A stretch of 64,000 bases of DNA, taken from assembly GCA_026122225.1 (NCBI GenBank), contig JANEZZ010001901.1:372001-436000 (forward strand), given 5' to 3'. Position numbers and translations under genes: made by a program. Of the stretch, positions 32,009 through 43,404 are shown in pieces (position 1 is the first letter of the stretch; each line of letters starts with the position of its first letter). The notes below the pieces were generated by a model. The model saw only the letters and a program-made list of their open reading frames with translations, was not told the origin of the DNA and made no database searches. The DNA is from Heloderma charlesbogerti. Taxonomy: Eukaryota; Chordata; Lepidosauria; Squamata; Helodermatidae.

Positions 32009-35000
32009 GTTGTTGTTGTTGTTGTTGTTCAGTCGTTCAGTCGTGTCCGACTCTTCGTGACCCCATGGACCATAGCACACCACGCCTTCCTGTCCTCCAC
32101 TCTCTCCCGGAGCGTGCTCAAGTCCATATTCATTGCATCGGTGATGCTATCTAGCCATCTCATCCTCTGCCGTCCCCTTCTCCTTTTGCCTTCAGTCTTT
32201 CCCAGATCAGGGTCTTTTCCAGAGAGTTTTCCCTTCGCATTAGGTGGCCAAAATATTTGAGCTTCAGCATCAGTATTTGTCCTTCCAATGAGCACTCAGC
32301 GTTGATTTCCTTTAGGATTGACTGATTTGACCTCCTTGCAGTTCAGGGGACTCGTAAGAGTCTTCTCCAGACTCCAGAGTCGTCGAACACCACAGTTCGA
32401 AAGCATCAATTCTTCGGCGCTCAGCCTACCTTATAGTCCAGCTCTCACAGCCATACGTTACTACTGGGAAAACCATAGCTTTGATTAGACGGACCTTTGT
32501 CGGCAAGATGATGTCTCTGCTTCTTACTATGCTGTCTAGGTTTGCCATAGCTTTCCTCCCAAGGAGCAAGCGTCTTTTAATTTCATGGCTACAGTCACCG
32601 TCTGCGGTGATCTTGGAGCCCAAGAAAATAAAATCTGTCACTGCTTCCATTTCTTCCCCTTCCATATGCCAGGATGTGATGGGGCCAGATGCCATAATCT
32701 TAGTTTTTTGAATGTTGAGTTTCAAACCAGCTTTTGCACTCTCCTCTTTCACCCTCAACAAGAGGCTCTTGAGATCCTCTTTGCTTTCTGCCATTAGGGT
32801 GGTATCATCTGCGTATCTGAGGTTGTTGATAATTCTCCCAGCAATCTTTATTCCGACCTGTGATTCATCCAACCCGGCGTTTCTCATGATGTACTCTGCA
32901 TATAAGTTAAATAAGCAGGGTGACAATATGCAGCCTTGTCGTACGCCTTTCCCAATTTTGAACCAATCGGTTGTTCCATGTCTGGTTCTTACTGTTGCTT
33001 CTTGACCCTTGTACAGGTTTCTCAGGAGACAGGTAAGGTGGTCTGGTACCCCCATCTCTTTAAGAATTTGCCACAGTTTGTTGTGATCCACACAATCAAA
33101 GGCTTTAGCGTAGTCAATGAAGCAGAAATAGACGTTTTTCTGGAATTCTCTTGCTTTCTCCATGATCCAGCGGAAGTTGGCGATTTGATCTCTAGTTCCT
33201 CTGCCTCTTCGAAACCCAGCTTGTACTTCCGGTAGTTCTCGGTTCGAATACTGCTGAAGCCTAGCTTGTAGGATTTTGAGCATCACCTTGCTGGCATGTG
33301 AAATGAGCGCAATTGTACAGTAGTTTGAACACTCTTTGGCGTTGCCCTTCTTTGGAATTGGAATGTAAACTGACCTTTTCCAGTCTTGTGGCCACTGTTG
33401 AGTGTTCCACATTTGTTGGCATATTGAGTGCAGCACTTTAACAGCATCATCTTTTAAGATTTTAAATAGCTCAGCTGGAAGACTGTCATCTCCGTTAGCT
33501 TTGTTGTTAGTAATGCTTCCTAAGGCCCACTTGACTTCACTCTCTAGGATGTCCGGCTCAAGTTCAGTGAGCGGACTATCATGGCTATCAGGGACATTAA
33601 GATCTTTCCTGTATAGTTCTTCTGTGTATTCTTTCCACCTCTTCTTAATCTCATCTGCTTCTGTTAGGTCCCTGCCTTCTTTGTCCTTTATCATGCTCGT
33701 CTTTGCACAAAATGAGATCTCCGATTTTCTTGAAAAGATCTCTAGACTTTCCCATTCTGTTGTTTTCCTCGATTTCTTTGCATTGTTCATTTAAAAAGGC
33801 CTTCTTGTCTCTCCTTGCTATTCTCTGGAACTCTGCATTCAGTTGGGTATATCTTCCCCTTTCTCCCTTGCTTTTCGCTTCCCTTCTTTCCTCAGCTACT
33901 TGTAAAGCCTCATCAGACAACCACTTGGCTTTCTTGCATTTCTTTTTCTTTGGGATGGATTGAGTTGCTGCCTCCTGAACAATGTTACGGACCTCCGTCC
34001 ATAGTTCCGCAGGTACTCTGTCTATCAGGTCTCATCCCTTAAATCTATTCCTCACCTCCACTGTATATTCAGAAGGGATATGATTTAGGTCATACCTGAA
34101 TGGTTTAGTGGTTTTCCCTATGTTCTTCAATTTAAGCTGAAATTTTGCAACAAGAAGCTCATGATCTGAGCCACAGTCAGCTCCAGGTCTTGTTTTGACT
34201 GACTGTATAGAGCTTCTCCATCTTTGGCTGCAAAGGACATAACCAATCTGATTTCGATATTGACCATCTGGTGATGTCCAAGTGTAGAGTTGCCTCTTGT
34301 GCTGTTGGAAAAGAGTGTTTGCTATGATCAGCGTGTTCTCTTGGCAAAACTCTATTAGCCTTTGTCCTGCTTTTGTACACCAAGGCCATGCTTGCCTGTT
34401 AGCCCGGTGATTTCTTGACTTCCTACTTTAGCATTCCAATCCCCTATGATGAAGAGGACATCTTTTTTGGGTGTTAGTTCTAGAAGGTGTTGTAGGTCTT
34501 CATAGAACCGATCAACCTCAGCTTCTTCGGCATCAGTGTTTGGGGCATAGACTTGAATTACTGTGATGTTGAACAGTTTGCCTTGGATTCGTACTGAGAT
34601 CATTCTATCGTTTTTAAGGTTGTACCCCAGTACTGCTTTTCCCACCCTTTTGTAGACTATGAGTGCTACTCCATTTCTTCTAAGGGATTCTTGCCCACAG
34701 TAGTAGATATGACGGTCACCTGAATTAAATTTGCCCATGCTTGTCCATTTTAGTTCGCTGATTCCCAAGATGTCGATGTTCAGTCTTGCCATCTCATGTT
34801 TGACCACCTCCAGCTTACCTTGATTCATTGATCTTACATTCCAGGTTCCTAAACAATATTGTTCTTTACAGCATCGGATTTTCTTTTCACCACCAGACAC
34901 ATCCACAGCTGAGTGTCCTTTCGGCTTTGGCCCAGCCGCTTCACTCTTTCTGGCGCTACTTGGAAATACTCTCTGCTGTTCCCCAGTAGTATATTGGACA

Positions 35001-35241
35001 CCTCCCAACCTGAGGGGCTCATCTTCCGGCATCATATCTTTTAGCCTTGTGATACATTCCATGGGGTTTTCTTGGCAAGAATACTGGAGTGGGTTGCCAT
35101 TTCCTTCTCCAGTGGACCACATTTTGTCAAAACTCTCCGCCATGACCTGTCCGTCTTGGGTGGCCCTGCACAGCATAGCTTATGGCTTCACTGAGTTACG
35201 CAAGCCCCTTCGCCACAACAAGGCAGTGATCCATGAAGGGG
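32009..35241 (-). mobile_element. Complete RTE-BovB LINE, 13-bp TSD
   Basis: An exact ACATGAGGCTGTT flanks the element at 31996-32008 and 35242-35254. Length is 3.23 kb, the expected full size for BovB. It includes the 5' end, an N-terminal endonuclease, a reverse transcriptase, and a 3' end that is CGACTGAACGACTGAAC followed by an (AAC)n tail (plus strand (GTT)n at 32005-32029). The target is family G repeat. BovB is known to be patchy across vertebrates, with horizontal transfer involving squamates and ruminants, which fits a squamate host. Confidence 0.95.
32030..35176 (-). pseudogene. BovB endonuclease/reverse-transcriptase, broken
   Basis: The protein would be an apurinic-type endonuclease followed by a reverse transcriptase. 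The endonuclease part (35176 to about 34360) shows CLGTWNVRSMNQGKLEV, ISELKW and LFIIGDWNAKVG; its later GSDHELLV phrase lies past a frameshift near 34370. A TGA lies at 34032-34034, a frameshift near 33700, and a TAG near 32424. A small insertion follows near 32375, and a frameshift near 32215. The RT part (33790-32426) has FRRGRGTRDQIANFRW, FIDYAKAFDCVDHNKL and a YADD box at 32804-32815. I see at least five lesions, so it cannot be autonomous as read. Confidence 0.9.
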
Positions 35242-35254
35242 ACATGAGGCTGTT

Positions 35255-35500
35255 AATCGGCCATTAATCCGCTGTATCTACTTTTAGTTTCATTGCAGAA
35301 TTGCGATCCAAGCACTAGATGAGGAGCGTTCCTGCTTTTCTGCTACACAGCCTCTAGGTGGCACTGTGGTATAGTGGAATAGCGCAAATGTGCAACGGGA
35401 GATTGCATTTTCCTTCACTTTCACAAGTAAATGCTGCATTTTCCCTGCTTTAAAAAAGGCTCGCCCAAAGTGCTCTTTAGACATGGAACTGAAACTGGAA
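35255..35500. repeat. Interspersed repeat, family G (right part)
   Basis: Continuation of the element at 31865-31996 across the BovB insertion; inverted relative to 4862-5060. Confidence 0.5.
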
Positions 35501-35639
35501 GGTCACAATGTTGTCTAAAGAATCATGAGTAGGGAATGATAAGCACACGATAAATGCCTTATGTAGAAAAACCCATAGCTTCAAGACACAGAGTAATGTC
35601 TGCTTTGGCCATTTATTTCCATCCTTGTTAGTATTGGTA

Positions 35640-35770
35640 TTATTCATTTTTACTCTAGAGTGTGCAGGGCTCCTAATCTGGATCAGGACCTAGTGTAGGA
35701 GGTAAGGTGGGCTACTAAAATCTGTATTGAATCTCCTATGCCTACTCTAGAGTAAAAATGAAGAGAAGAC
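35640..35770. repeat. Interspersed repeat, family G fragment
   Basis: CATTTTTACTCTAGAGTG and TACTCTAGAGTAAAAATG are inverted arms around about 90 bp, matching the arm at 31955-31975. Confidence 0.5.
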
Positions 35771-35799
35771 ATAGCTGCTAGGCAGACACTTAAAGTGAA

Positions 35800-35945
35800 T
35801 TTGTAACTGTATTTAGCTGTTTTAAATTATTTTTAAAGTTTGCATGGTAATATTTTTTATATTATGTTTTGTAATTTTTGTGAACCACACAGAGCTTTGA
35901 TTATTGGGCAGTATAGAAATGAAATAAATGAAATGAAATGTATTT
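35800..35945 (+). repeat. LINE 3' tail fragment
   Basis: GTGAACCACACAGAGCTTTG, ATTATTGGGCAGTATAGAAA, then TGAAATAAATGAAATG; plus-strand end of the LINE type seen at 16932. Confidence 0.55.
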
Positions 35946-35958
35946 CTATCCTTCTGAG

Positions 35959-35959
<1 letters not shown>

Positions 35960-35992
<33 letters not shown>

Positions 35993-35993
35993 T
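35960..35993. repeat. (ATT)n microsatellite
   Basis: About eleven ATT units. Confidence 0.95.
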
Positions 35994-35999
35994 GGTGGG

Positions 36000-36650
36000 C
36001 TCTCAAATGAGAGACAGCTGTACTTGGGAGTGTCTGTGGCAGACCTGCAGGAAGACTGCTGTGTTTTTGAGCAGTGTCCCCACGAGCACAGGAGGGAGCT
36101 GGCTAATTAGAGCAATTAGTCATCAGGGAGTCTGAATAACAAGAAGATTACTCCAGCCAAGTCAGGTGTAATAACTGGTTGGGGCATTTGTTCAGCCAGG
36201 GGGAACTAAGGCAGTTTATTTTTCCAGAGGAGAGATTGCCGAGGTTTAGATCCAGCAAGAAAATCGCATCCCATCATGTGGAGAGTTGTCTCCCGCATTG
36301 CACAGGGCAAAACGGGACCTGCTGCTGAATCCTCCTATCCTATCTCCCTGGTGACCGTTCGACGCAGGTGTTTGCTGCGTTTCTGCAGCATTGGGAGGCA
36401 CAGGCCTAAAAACAGAATGTGCGAAGAGACGCAGAAGCTTTTCCATTGACCACAGATACCGGGGGGAGGGGGGCTAGCTGAGATCCCTCCGTCATGAGGA
36501 AAGCAGCACTTTGCTCATGCCACAGAGGCGTTCTACAACCCTGATTTAAATAGAAATACAATACTTCTCACCACAATGGGAAAACTGTGACCGGTATGAC
36601 CACTCAGTCTGCTGACCGGGCTGATGGGCAAATGCAGTGGCCCTGCTCAG
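36000..36650. other. No recognised feature
   Basis: Unassigned sequence, with a poly-G run near 36460. Confidence 0.35.
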
Positions 36651-36654
36651 CCTT

Positions 36655-36848
36655 CTTAGGGACATGGGAAGCTGCCTTCTACTGAGTCAGACCCTTGGTC
36701 TATCTAGCCCAGTATTGTCAACACTGACTGGCAGCAGCTCTCCAGGATTTCAGGCAAGGTTCTTTCCTCACCCTACCTGGAGAAGCTGAGAATCGAACCT
36801 GGGACATTCTGCATGCAAAGCATGTGCTCTGTCACTCTGAGCTGATCT
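36655..36848 (-). mobile_element. tRNA-derived SINE with CR1-group-type tail
   Basis: On the minus strand: a tRNA-like head (GCTCAG..., then GCATGTGC-TTTGCATGCAGAATG, and GGTTCGATTCTC for box B), a body, then a tail CTGGGCTAGATAGACCAAGG GTCTGACTCAG. The tail resembles the 3' end of the LINEs at 18062, 18905 and 39305. A head relic lies at 54880-54950 and a tail relic at 40672-40745. Confidence 0.7.
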
Positions 36849-36859
36849 TAAAATGGGTC

Positions 36860-37290
36860 TTTATCTTTAGCCAGACTGCCCTTTGAAAAGAGAATGCCTT
36901 CAAATAGAACGCGGGAGAGGGCCTTCTCGGTGGCTGCCCCAAGGCTCTGGAACCCCCTTCCCAGGGAGGTGAGAGTGGCACTCTCCTTGGTATGTTTCCG
37001 CAGGCAGGCAAAAACTTCTTTGTTCCGGCAGGCCTTTGGGGATAGATAGTCTGGATCTGTGAGAGTGTGATGCATTGGTGCAATTGTTTATATTGCTGTT
37101 GTCTTTTTAAATTCTGGTATTTTATACAATTTTAATATTATTGATGATTTAATTATATCTTTAACATTTGTATATTTCTATGTATATGTTTTAACTGCAC
37201 AAGTTTTTAATGTTGTGAAGCTGCCTTGAGTCCCATTATGTGGGGGAAAGGCAGGATATAAATAAATAAATGTAATAATAGCAACAACAG
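36860..37290 (+). repeat. L2-like LINE 3' end
   Basis: GAGAGGGCCTTCTCGGTGGC encodes the RAFSVAA-like phrase near the end of L2 protein, followed by CTCTGGAACCCCCTTCC (LWNPLP). The tail GAAGCTGCCTTGAGTCCCAT ... GCAGGATATAAATAAATAAA closes it. Confidence 0.75.
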
Positions 37291-37660
37291 CAGCAGCAAT
37301 AGAGGACTGTCCGCTGTAAATTAGGACACGTGGCCACCCTTTGCCCGGGGCTCCCTCAGATCTGGAGGCGGAACTGTAAGGAATGGTCATATGGTAACAA
37401 GCATAACCATTTCCCTTTAGCAGGAATTATACCATCAGTCACTACAACGGTGCCTCCACGTCGTTTCTCCCTTTCCAGACAGTACATGATGTACCACAAC
37501 AGAGCACATAACAGAGACGCAGCTGACTTCAGCAGCTCCTCGCATGACCTCCTTTTTTTTATCTTCCCTCCTCACAAGCATATTCTGTCTGTGAGACTCT
37601 TTGTGGGTTTAACCTGTTTTAGAGCTTCTTTTTTTTGATCTTCACAAACAATCACAGTAA
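37290..37660. other. No recognised feature
   Basis: Unassigned, ending at the CAA microsatellite. Confidence 0.35.
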
Positions 37661-37666
37661 GCCTGT

Positions 37667-37669
37667 CCT

Positions 37670-37700
<31 letters not shown>

Positions 37701-37701
37701 G
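37667..37701. repeat. (CAA)n microsatellite
   Basis: About eleven CAA units. The CAA motif resembles a BovB or other RTE tail, but no BovB body adjoins it. Confidence 0.9.
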
Positions 37702-37841
37702 ATAAGAAGGGCAGAGCGCAAGGGAAGACAAGAGACACGCAGGCCCCCTGGTTTTCTGAACAACTTTTATAGCTGAAAATAGCCCACAAATGATGCAAGG
37801 AAGAACTGGGGGAGGGGTGTGGGGGGGCTTTAATGTATTGT

Positions 37842-38009
37842 CAGTGGAGGCTGGAGGTTCCGATGTCACTGGGGCAATGAGTCCGCTCCAGGTTTCAGTC
37901 AAAGCCAGTCAGAACCCTAAAGGGGCTCCTTTAGAGTTCTGACTGGTTCTGAGTGAAACCCAGAGTGCATTCACTGCCCCTCTGACATCGGAGCCACCGG
38001 CCTCCACTG
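37842..38009. mobile_element. hAT-A MITE
   Basis: CAGTGGAGGCTGGAGGTTCC to CGGCCTCCACTG, flanks TGTATTGT (37834-37841) and CATATTGC (38010-38017), three transitions apart. The internal palindrome is about CTAAAGGGGCTCCTTTAG. Confidence 0.75.
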
Positions 38010-38213
38010 CATATTGCACACATTGCAATGTGAAATCAGCTGCACCCACTCTAAGCGTGCAGCCCCTGATCCTCAAAGACAATCTGCTTAGTGAGACAAG
38101 GGTGTTTCAAGCTCTCCGTATGCATTGGGGGGGCAATAGTTTTATGCGCTCCCCACTTCCCTGACAGTTCAGAAATTACAGGGCCAGCACTGCTGGTTTT
38201 AGTTCCCGCTGGA

Positions 38214-39885
38214 TGAGAGAGCGCTGGAGACCCATGGAGATCATGGGATAAGAGGAGAGGTCCTCTTATGGATCAGTAACTGGTTAAAGAACAGAAAGCA
38301 TAGAGTAGGAATTCTCCCAACAGAGGGATGTAAACCATGGGGTTCTGCGGGGATCTGTATTGAGACTGAGGCTTTTCAGTTTATTCATAAATGATCTGGA
38401 ATTAGGAGTGAGCCTTGAGGTGGCCAAGTTTGCTGATGACACCAAAATATTTAGGGTGGTTAAAGCAAAAACGGATCTCCCCAAACTGGGAGAACATGCA
38501 TCAAAATGGCAAATGTGATTCAATATAAGCAAGTGTAAAGTGATGCATGTTAGGGCAAACAACAACAGCTTCATGTATACACTGATGGGATCTGAGCTAG
38601 CAGTGACTGACCAAGACAGAGATCTTGGGGCTGTGGCGGAGAGCGCGATGAAAATGTCAACCCAGTGTGCGGCCACTGTAAAAAAGGCAAACTCTGTGTT
38701 AGGCATAATTAGGAAAGGGATTGAAAATAAACTGCCAATATTATGCAGCCCTTATACAAATCTATTGAGCAACCACACTTGTACAGTTCTAGCCACCACA
38801 CCTAAAAAAAGGATATTGTAGAGTTGTGAAAAGTGCCGAAAGGGGCAAGTAGGGGAGAAATCCTATTGCCCCTAGACAGCATCTGAAGGCCATAGGGTTG
38901 CTTCTGATTGCCTCTGCAAGGTCAGACAGAGACAGAAGGGGAAGACAGAACTCCAACCTCCCCCTCACAGCCAGCACAGGAAGAACCATGCCAGCTGGCC
39001 TCCAAATTTGGGAACTCGACCGCGGAGAGGGGGAAAAGGAGGCGTTTCAGTGGGTGGGGAGGGGAGGGGATCAGAGAGGCCAAGATGTGAGCTAACACAA
39101 GGCCTCCCCAGCCTCTTTTCATCCCCCTCCAAAATGCCTTTGCTAGATGGACAAAAAAGCCAGTCTAGAGAAAAATAGAGGGTGGCAGGATGGGGAGGCA
39201 AAGATCACCTCTGCCATTCCTCCCACCCTGCATAGGATGACTGTAAGCCTCTGAGTTCAGAGGCTTATGAGCATTCAGGGCGCAATCAATAGGGCTGCAC
39301 CCTTAAATGATCAAGGGGCTGGAGCAACTCCCCTGTGAGGAAAAGTGACATCTGAGGCTGTTTGGCTTAGAGAAAAAATGAATGAGGGGAGACATGATAG
39401 AGGTGTACAAAATTATCCTTGGTGTGGAGAAAGTGGATAGGGAGACATTTTTCTCCCTCTCTCAAAATACTAGAACCCAGTGGGGTCATCCCGTAAAGCT
39501 GAGTGGTGGGAGATTCAGGACAGATAAAAGGAAGTACCTCTTCACACAGCGCATAGTTAAACTATGGAATTTGCTACCACAAGATGTAGTGACGGCCACC
39601 AACTTGGACGGCTTTAAAAGGGCATTAGACAAATTCCTGGGGGAGAAGGCTATCAATGGCTACTACTCCTGATGGCTCTATGCTACCTCCAATATCAGAG
39701 GCAGTACTCCTAGGTACACCAGTTGTTGGGGAACATTGGGGGGGGGGGTGCTGTTGCACTCATGTCCTACTTGTTTGGTTTTCCTGTGGGCATCTGGTTG
39801 GCCACTGTGGGAACAGAATGCTGGGCTAGATGGACCCTTGGTCTGATCCACACGGCTCTTCTGACATTCTTATGTTCTTCCAGGT
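38214..39885 (+). repeat. CR1-group LINE fragment, split by Harbinger-like MITE
   Basis: 38214-38848 encodes a reverse-transcriptase piece: FIHKWSGIRSEP-like, then FADDTK (FADD at 38429-38440), then LGIIRKGIENKL. 39306-39885 continues with GDMIEVYKIILGVEKVDRET, FRTDKRKYLFTQRIVKLWN and NLDGFKRALDKFLGEKAING. A 3' end follows, GGGCTAGATGGACCCTTGGT to TTCTTATGTTC. Stops and frameshifts are present. This is the longest CR1-group relic in the window. Confidence 0.8.
38852..39302. mobile_element. Harbinger-like element inside a LINE
   Basis: The ends read GGGGAGAAATCC at the left and GGGCTGCACCC at the right, and the flanks are GTA (38849-38851) and TTA (39303-39305). Comparison with the uninterrupted LINE at 19075 shows that the insertion lies exactly between QKRAT-type sequence and the next codons. 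The interior holds AGACAGCATCTGAAGGCC. Confidence 0.6.
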
Positions 39886-39889
39886 CAGG

Positions 39890-40585
39890 CCAGTCTGGGC
39901 AAGATTCTATTCTTGCTGTTCTTCGCATTGTCTATAAACCATTTTTGCCATTGCCTTGACAGGAGCTTGGTTTAACATACACGGACCAAACTGTGTTTCA
40001 ATATTGAAAGTCATTTTTGTTTAATGCTACGGCTTCTTTTCTTCCCCGCCCCTGCCCCCCACATAGCCCACCTACATTTGTGCTTGTTTTGGCCAACAGC
40101 AAGACAGTTGAAGGGTAATAAATCATTGCATTCAATGCCTGCTGCCAAATAAAAAAAAATCCACCTGAGATCATAAAATCAACATCAGCTACCAACACTG
40201 CATGAGCATCTGTAGCAGGCTTTAAACGGTTCCTCGAATCCACACCTCCGTCTTTGATTGACTTAAAACACTTACGGCTTGCTGAACCATAATGCTTTCT
40301 TTCCATCACTTCCCACACTAAAGCCCTGCTAACATTTGCAGAACATTTTTAACCTGGGTGTTCTCTGGAGAGGGAGGAGGAAGGTGTTTTGCAGTTGCTC
40401 ACACTCTGTCTGTGTGCTAAGCTGAGGTATACAGAACCTCTGGAAATCTACAATCCAGCAGCAGAGGAGTTTAATAAACAGCAATATTTGTGAAGATCAT
40501 CGTCATCATTCTTTCCCACATAATGCAGGAAAGGATCTCACAACCCATGTTCACTTTATTTGAAAGAAAGCGACTGCTTAGGACA
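39890..40585. other. Unique-looking AT-rich DNA (possible conserved non-coding segment)
   Basis: No repeat family is recognised from 39890 to 40585. The part at 40085-40320 has no simple repeats and little CpG. No exon. Confidence 0.3.
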
Positions 40586-40588
40586 GAC

Positions 40589-40660
40589 TTTCCCAGTCTG
40601 GTGCCCTCCAGTTGTGTTGGACTACAACCTGCTGGGGATGATGGGAGCTGTAGTCTTGGG
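40589..40660. repeat. hAT-C relic
   Basis: CTCCAGTTGTGTTGGACTAC and GATGATGGGAGCTGTAGTC; one and a half arms remain. Confidence 0.5.
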
Positions 40661-40671
40661 GCATAGAAATG

Positions 40672-40745
40672 CCCTTGGGCATAGAAAGCGCCCTCATACC
40701 AAGTCAGGCCCTTGATCTGTCTAGCTGAGTACTGCCTAAACTGAG
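40672..40745 (-). repeat. tRNA-derived SINE tail relic
   Basis: CATACCAAGTCAGGCCCTTG, ATCTGTCTAGCTGAGTACTG; matches the tail of 36655-36848. Confidence 0.5.
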
Positions 40746-42800
40746 GCAGGTCTTCACCAGGGCTGGTGGAAATCAGATCGCCCCTAGGAAATAGAGCCGC
40801 TAGAACTGTATGTATGCATCATGGTACAAGAGGTTGCTATCACTGCTGATCTGGGAGTCACGACCAGCACCAGGTCTGATGGGGGCCTTAAGCAAAGTGA
40901 CGTCTGATGGCCCCGCTCCTCTGTTTGGTAGGCTCTCTCTGGTTTACCTGGATTTGGCAGCAGCCCCCTCAGCAATGCTACAAGCAGCACGGACCGGCTG
41001 GGTCCAGCTGCATTCTGATTTCCCATAGTGCCCCAGATGGTGGTGCTATAACAGGTGGTGCTATAACAGGGCATTGTGGGTAATTCATAAAGCAGGTACA
41101 CCCAGCCTGCCAGCACTGCACAGAATGCCAGGCCAGAAATGTTTTTTGACGGGGGAGGGGGGACAGGACAGGTGACACCAGTGCAAGATGCCAGGCGCCG
41201 GCACCAGGGCTGGCCATTCCTGAATGCTCCATAAAGGACAAGGACACGAAAACAGGTGCACACTGGAAGGTATGAAATGTTAGTCATGTGGGCTGGAAAG
41301 AGCGAATCACAGAACACATGGTAGTACATCAGACTGGGAAATGATGTCAGTGCCGGGTCACATTGTAGAACACACATTTCGAGAGGCTGGGATGGACAAA
41401 GCTGGGAAAAGGCCCGCCAAGTTTCGCAAATGGCCAACGCTCCTTTGAATCCAAGTGAGCCGTTTCAGCTCAGTCTGAATTTTAGGACTCACATCATGCT
41501 GTGATTTCATTGGGGTATTGGAGGAGCTTTGACATTTTCATATTTTAATTCTGTTTTGCTCTTTAATTCCCAAGCTCCAGCCCTGAATATTCCCCAAGTG
41601 TGCAAAGCTTGGGGTAGTCTAGGAATTCAAAGCTGGCATCCACGAGGGCGAACTGGGGCGTTCCTCCTACAGGCTTCTTCTGCTCATCCCAGCGCTGCCT
41701 TCCGCTTGTTTGCATTCTGCAGCTAAGCAGCGAAGTGCTTGTAATTCAGCTCACCAGATTCTCTTCTAGGCCAGACAGAAGACTTCTCCACCTCTCCTCG
41801 GAAAAACGAAATGAAATGCCAGCCACATACATCGAGCTTATCCTGTCTGGCACTAACAGCACATCCAGAGCAGCTCCTCCACCCACCCCACAATTACTTC
41901 TATAGGGAATTGCACAAAGGACACTTGGGGTGATATTCAGAAGATGGGGAGCTGCCCCCTTTGGGTTCAGGTGTGGTTATTTTTCAGGACAAGATGGATC
42001 TCTGAGCAGCTCGCTGCTTCCACAAACTGACAGTGTGATCCTAGACGTGTCTGCTCCGAAGTAAGCCCTTTGTGGGGTTGGGAAGGTTGCTGTTTTTAAG
42101 GGAATACGTCCTTTGCTGATAATCTTGCTGGATTTATTGCAGAGCATTTTTTAAAAAAAAGAGTAACCATGCACCATTGTTGTTTTCGGTTTTTAAAATG
42201 TACCCTTGAATATATCCAGCCTTGCTGGGGATCTTGATGAGGGCTGGCCCTCCCATGAAGCAGGATGAGGCACAGCATCAGGCAGCAGAGTGGGAGAAGC
42301 AGCAAATTGCACCACTCCCTCCCACAGGAGGGGCCGCCACTGCTGCCCTGCCACCCCCAGAGGGTGCTCTACAGAGCCCCACCAGCCACTCTCCCACCAT
42401 GGCATTAACTGTAGCAAGAGATCAGACAACGGGGCTCTCTAGAGCAGCCACCTGCCCTCTGCTTGCCTTGTCACCTGGAGAGCTGCACAGCCAGAAGAAG
42501 CGGCTGCAGGGGTCTCACAAGAGCTCATCCACGTCTTGAGACCCAGGCGAGCTCTCGTGAAAACCTTCACAGCTGCTGCTGCTTCTCTCCAATGAGGCAA
42601 ACAGAGGGTGGATGGCGGTAAAGGTAAGGGGGATGGGGAACAGAGATGGGATGGGTGTGAGTCAGTGCTTGTGACCCACCTTTTCTCCTGCCTCAGGCGG
42701 TGAGAGAGCTTGCCACCAGGACTGAACCCTACTGAAATCTCACAGGGCACCTTTGGGTGTGCTCCCTCCAATATCTCGTACATGAAAATAGGAACATGCT
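40745..42800. other. No recognised feature
   Basis: About 2 kb without a secure family. A short duplication at 41037-41070 (GGTGGTGCTATAACAG twice). An open frame at 40784-41437 minus (217 codons) shows no motif and no start or splice context, and I regard it as chance. Near 42200-42500 a phrase like GGCTGGCCCTCC may be a hAT-E relic. Confidence 0.3.
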
Positions 42801-42805
42801 TCGCA

Positions 42806-42890
42806 TCATAGAATGGCAAGGGACCTCAAAGGCCATCTAGTCTAACCCCCTGCTGATGCAGGAAACCTGCTGCTAAAAACCACCCCTGGC
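42806..42890 (-). repeat. CR1 LINE 3' end, diverged
   Basis: CATCATAGAATGGCAAGGGA, CCTCAAAGGCCATCTAG and CCCCCTGCTGATGCAGGA; the CR1 tail layout of 28281, more diverged. Confidence 0.65.
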
Positions 42891-43305
42891 AGCATGTGCA
42901 ATTCTCATACCACAGATCCATACCCAAACTCTCCCCACCCCCTCTGCCCCATCTACGCTTTGCCGAAGGCTCAACTTTGTCTCTTGCATTCGTTTAACTG
43001 TAACGGCCTGCCCAGAGCTGTTTTTAAAGCTACACGGGTGTTTGTTCATGGGATCAAAGATATGCCAGAAAAACATATATAGCCTACAATCTGTTATCGA
43101 TGAGACTCGGCAGTATGTGAAATAGCAGGGCTGTGTACAGTGCAGCACATGGGATCTCGACGTTCATGAATGGGAAGTGACAGGATGTGCATTCAGAGGC
43201 AGGAGGCACCACCTGTGGCATCCTGGTAAATTTTGAAGTGCAGGAAGTCATCATGACACACATGCAGCAGCAGTAGCAGTACACAGCATAACACCCTATT
43301 TTTTT

Positions 43306-43395
43306 GGATCAGCGTGATTGCAACCCTATGCTTATTTACCTGGGAGTACACTCCCTTGAACTCTATGGTGCTTACTTTTGATTGCACAGCTTCAG
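43306..43395. repeat. Harbinger-like small MITE
   Basis: GATTGCAACCCTATGCTTAT, ACCTGGGAGTACACTCCCTT, and GATTGCACAGC at the end. Family of 29560. Confidence 0.55.
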
Positions 43396-43404
43396 CAAAG
43401 GGCT

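Noticed and set aside
36655..36848. Possible tRNA gene in minus orientation
   Set aside because: The tRNA-like head is degraded and fused to a body and LINE-type tail; it is a SINE.
37667..37701. (CAA)n as the tail of a third BovB
   Set aside because: The BovB end sequence CGACTGAAC is absent next to it.
40784..41437. 217-codon minus-strand open frame
   Set aside because: No domain, low-complexity composition not typical of coding, no splice or start context.
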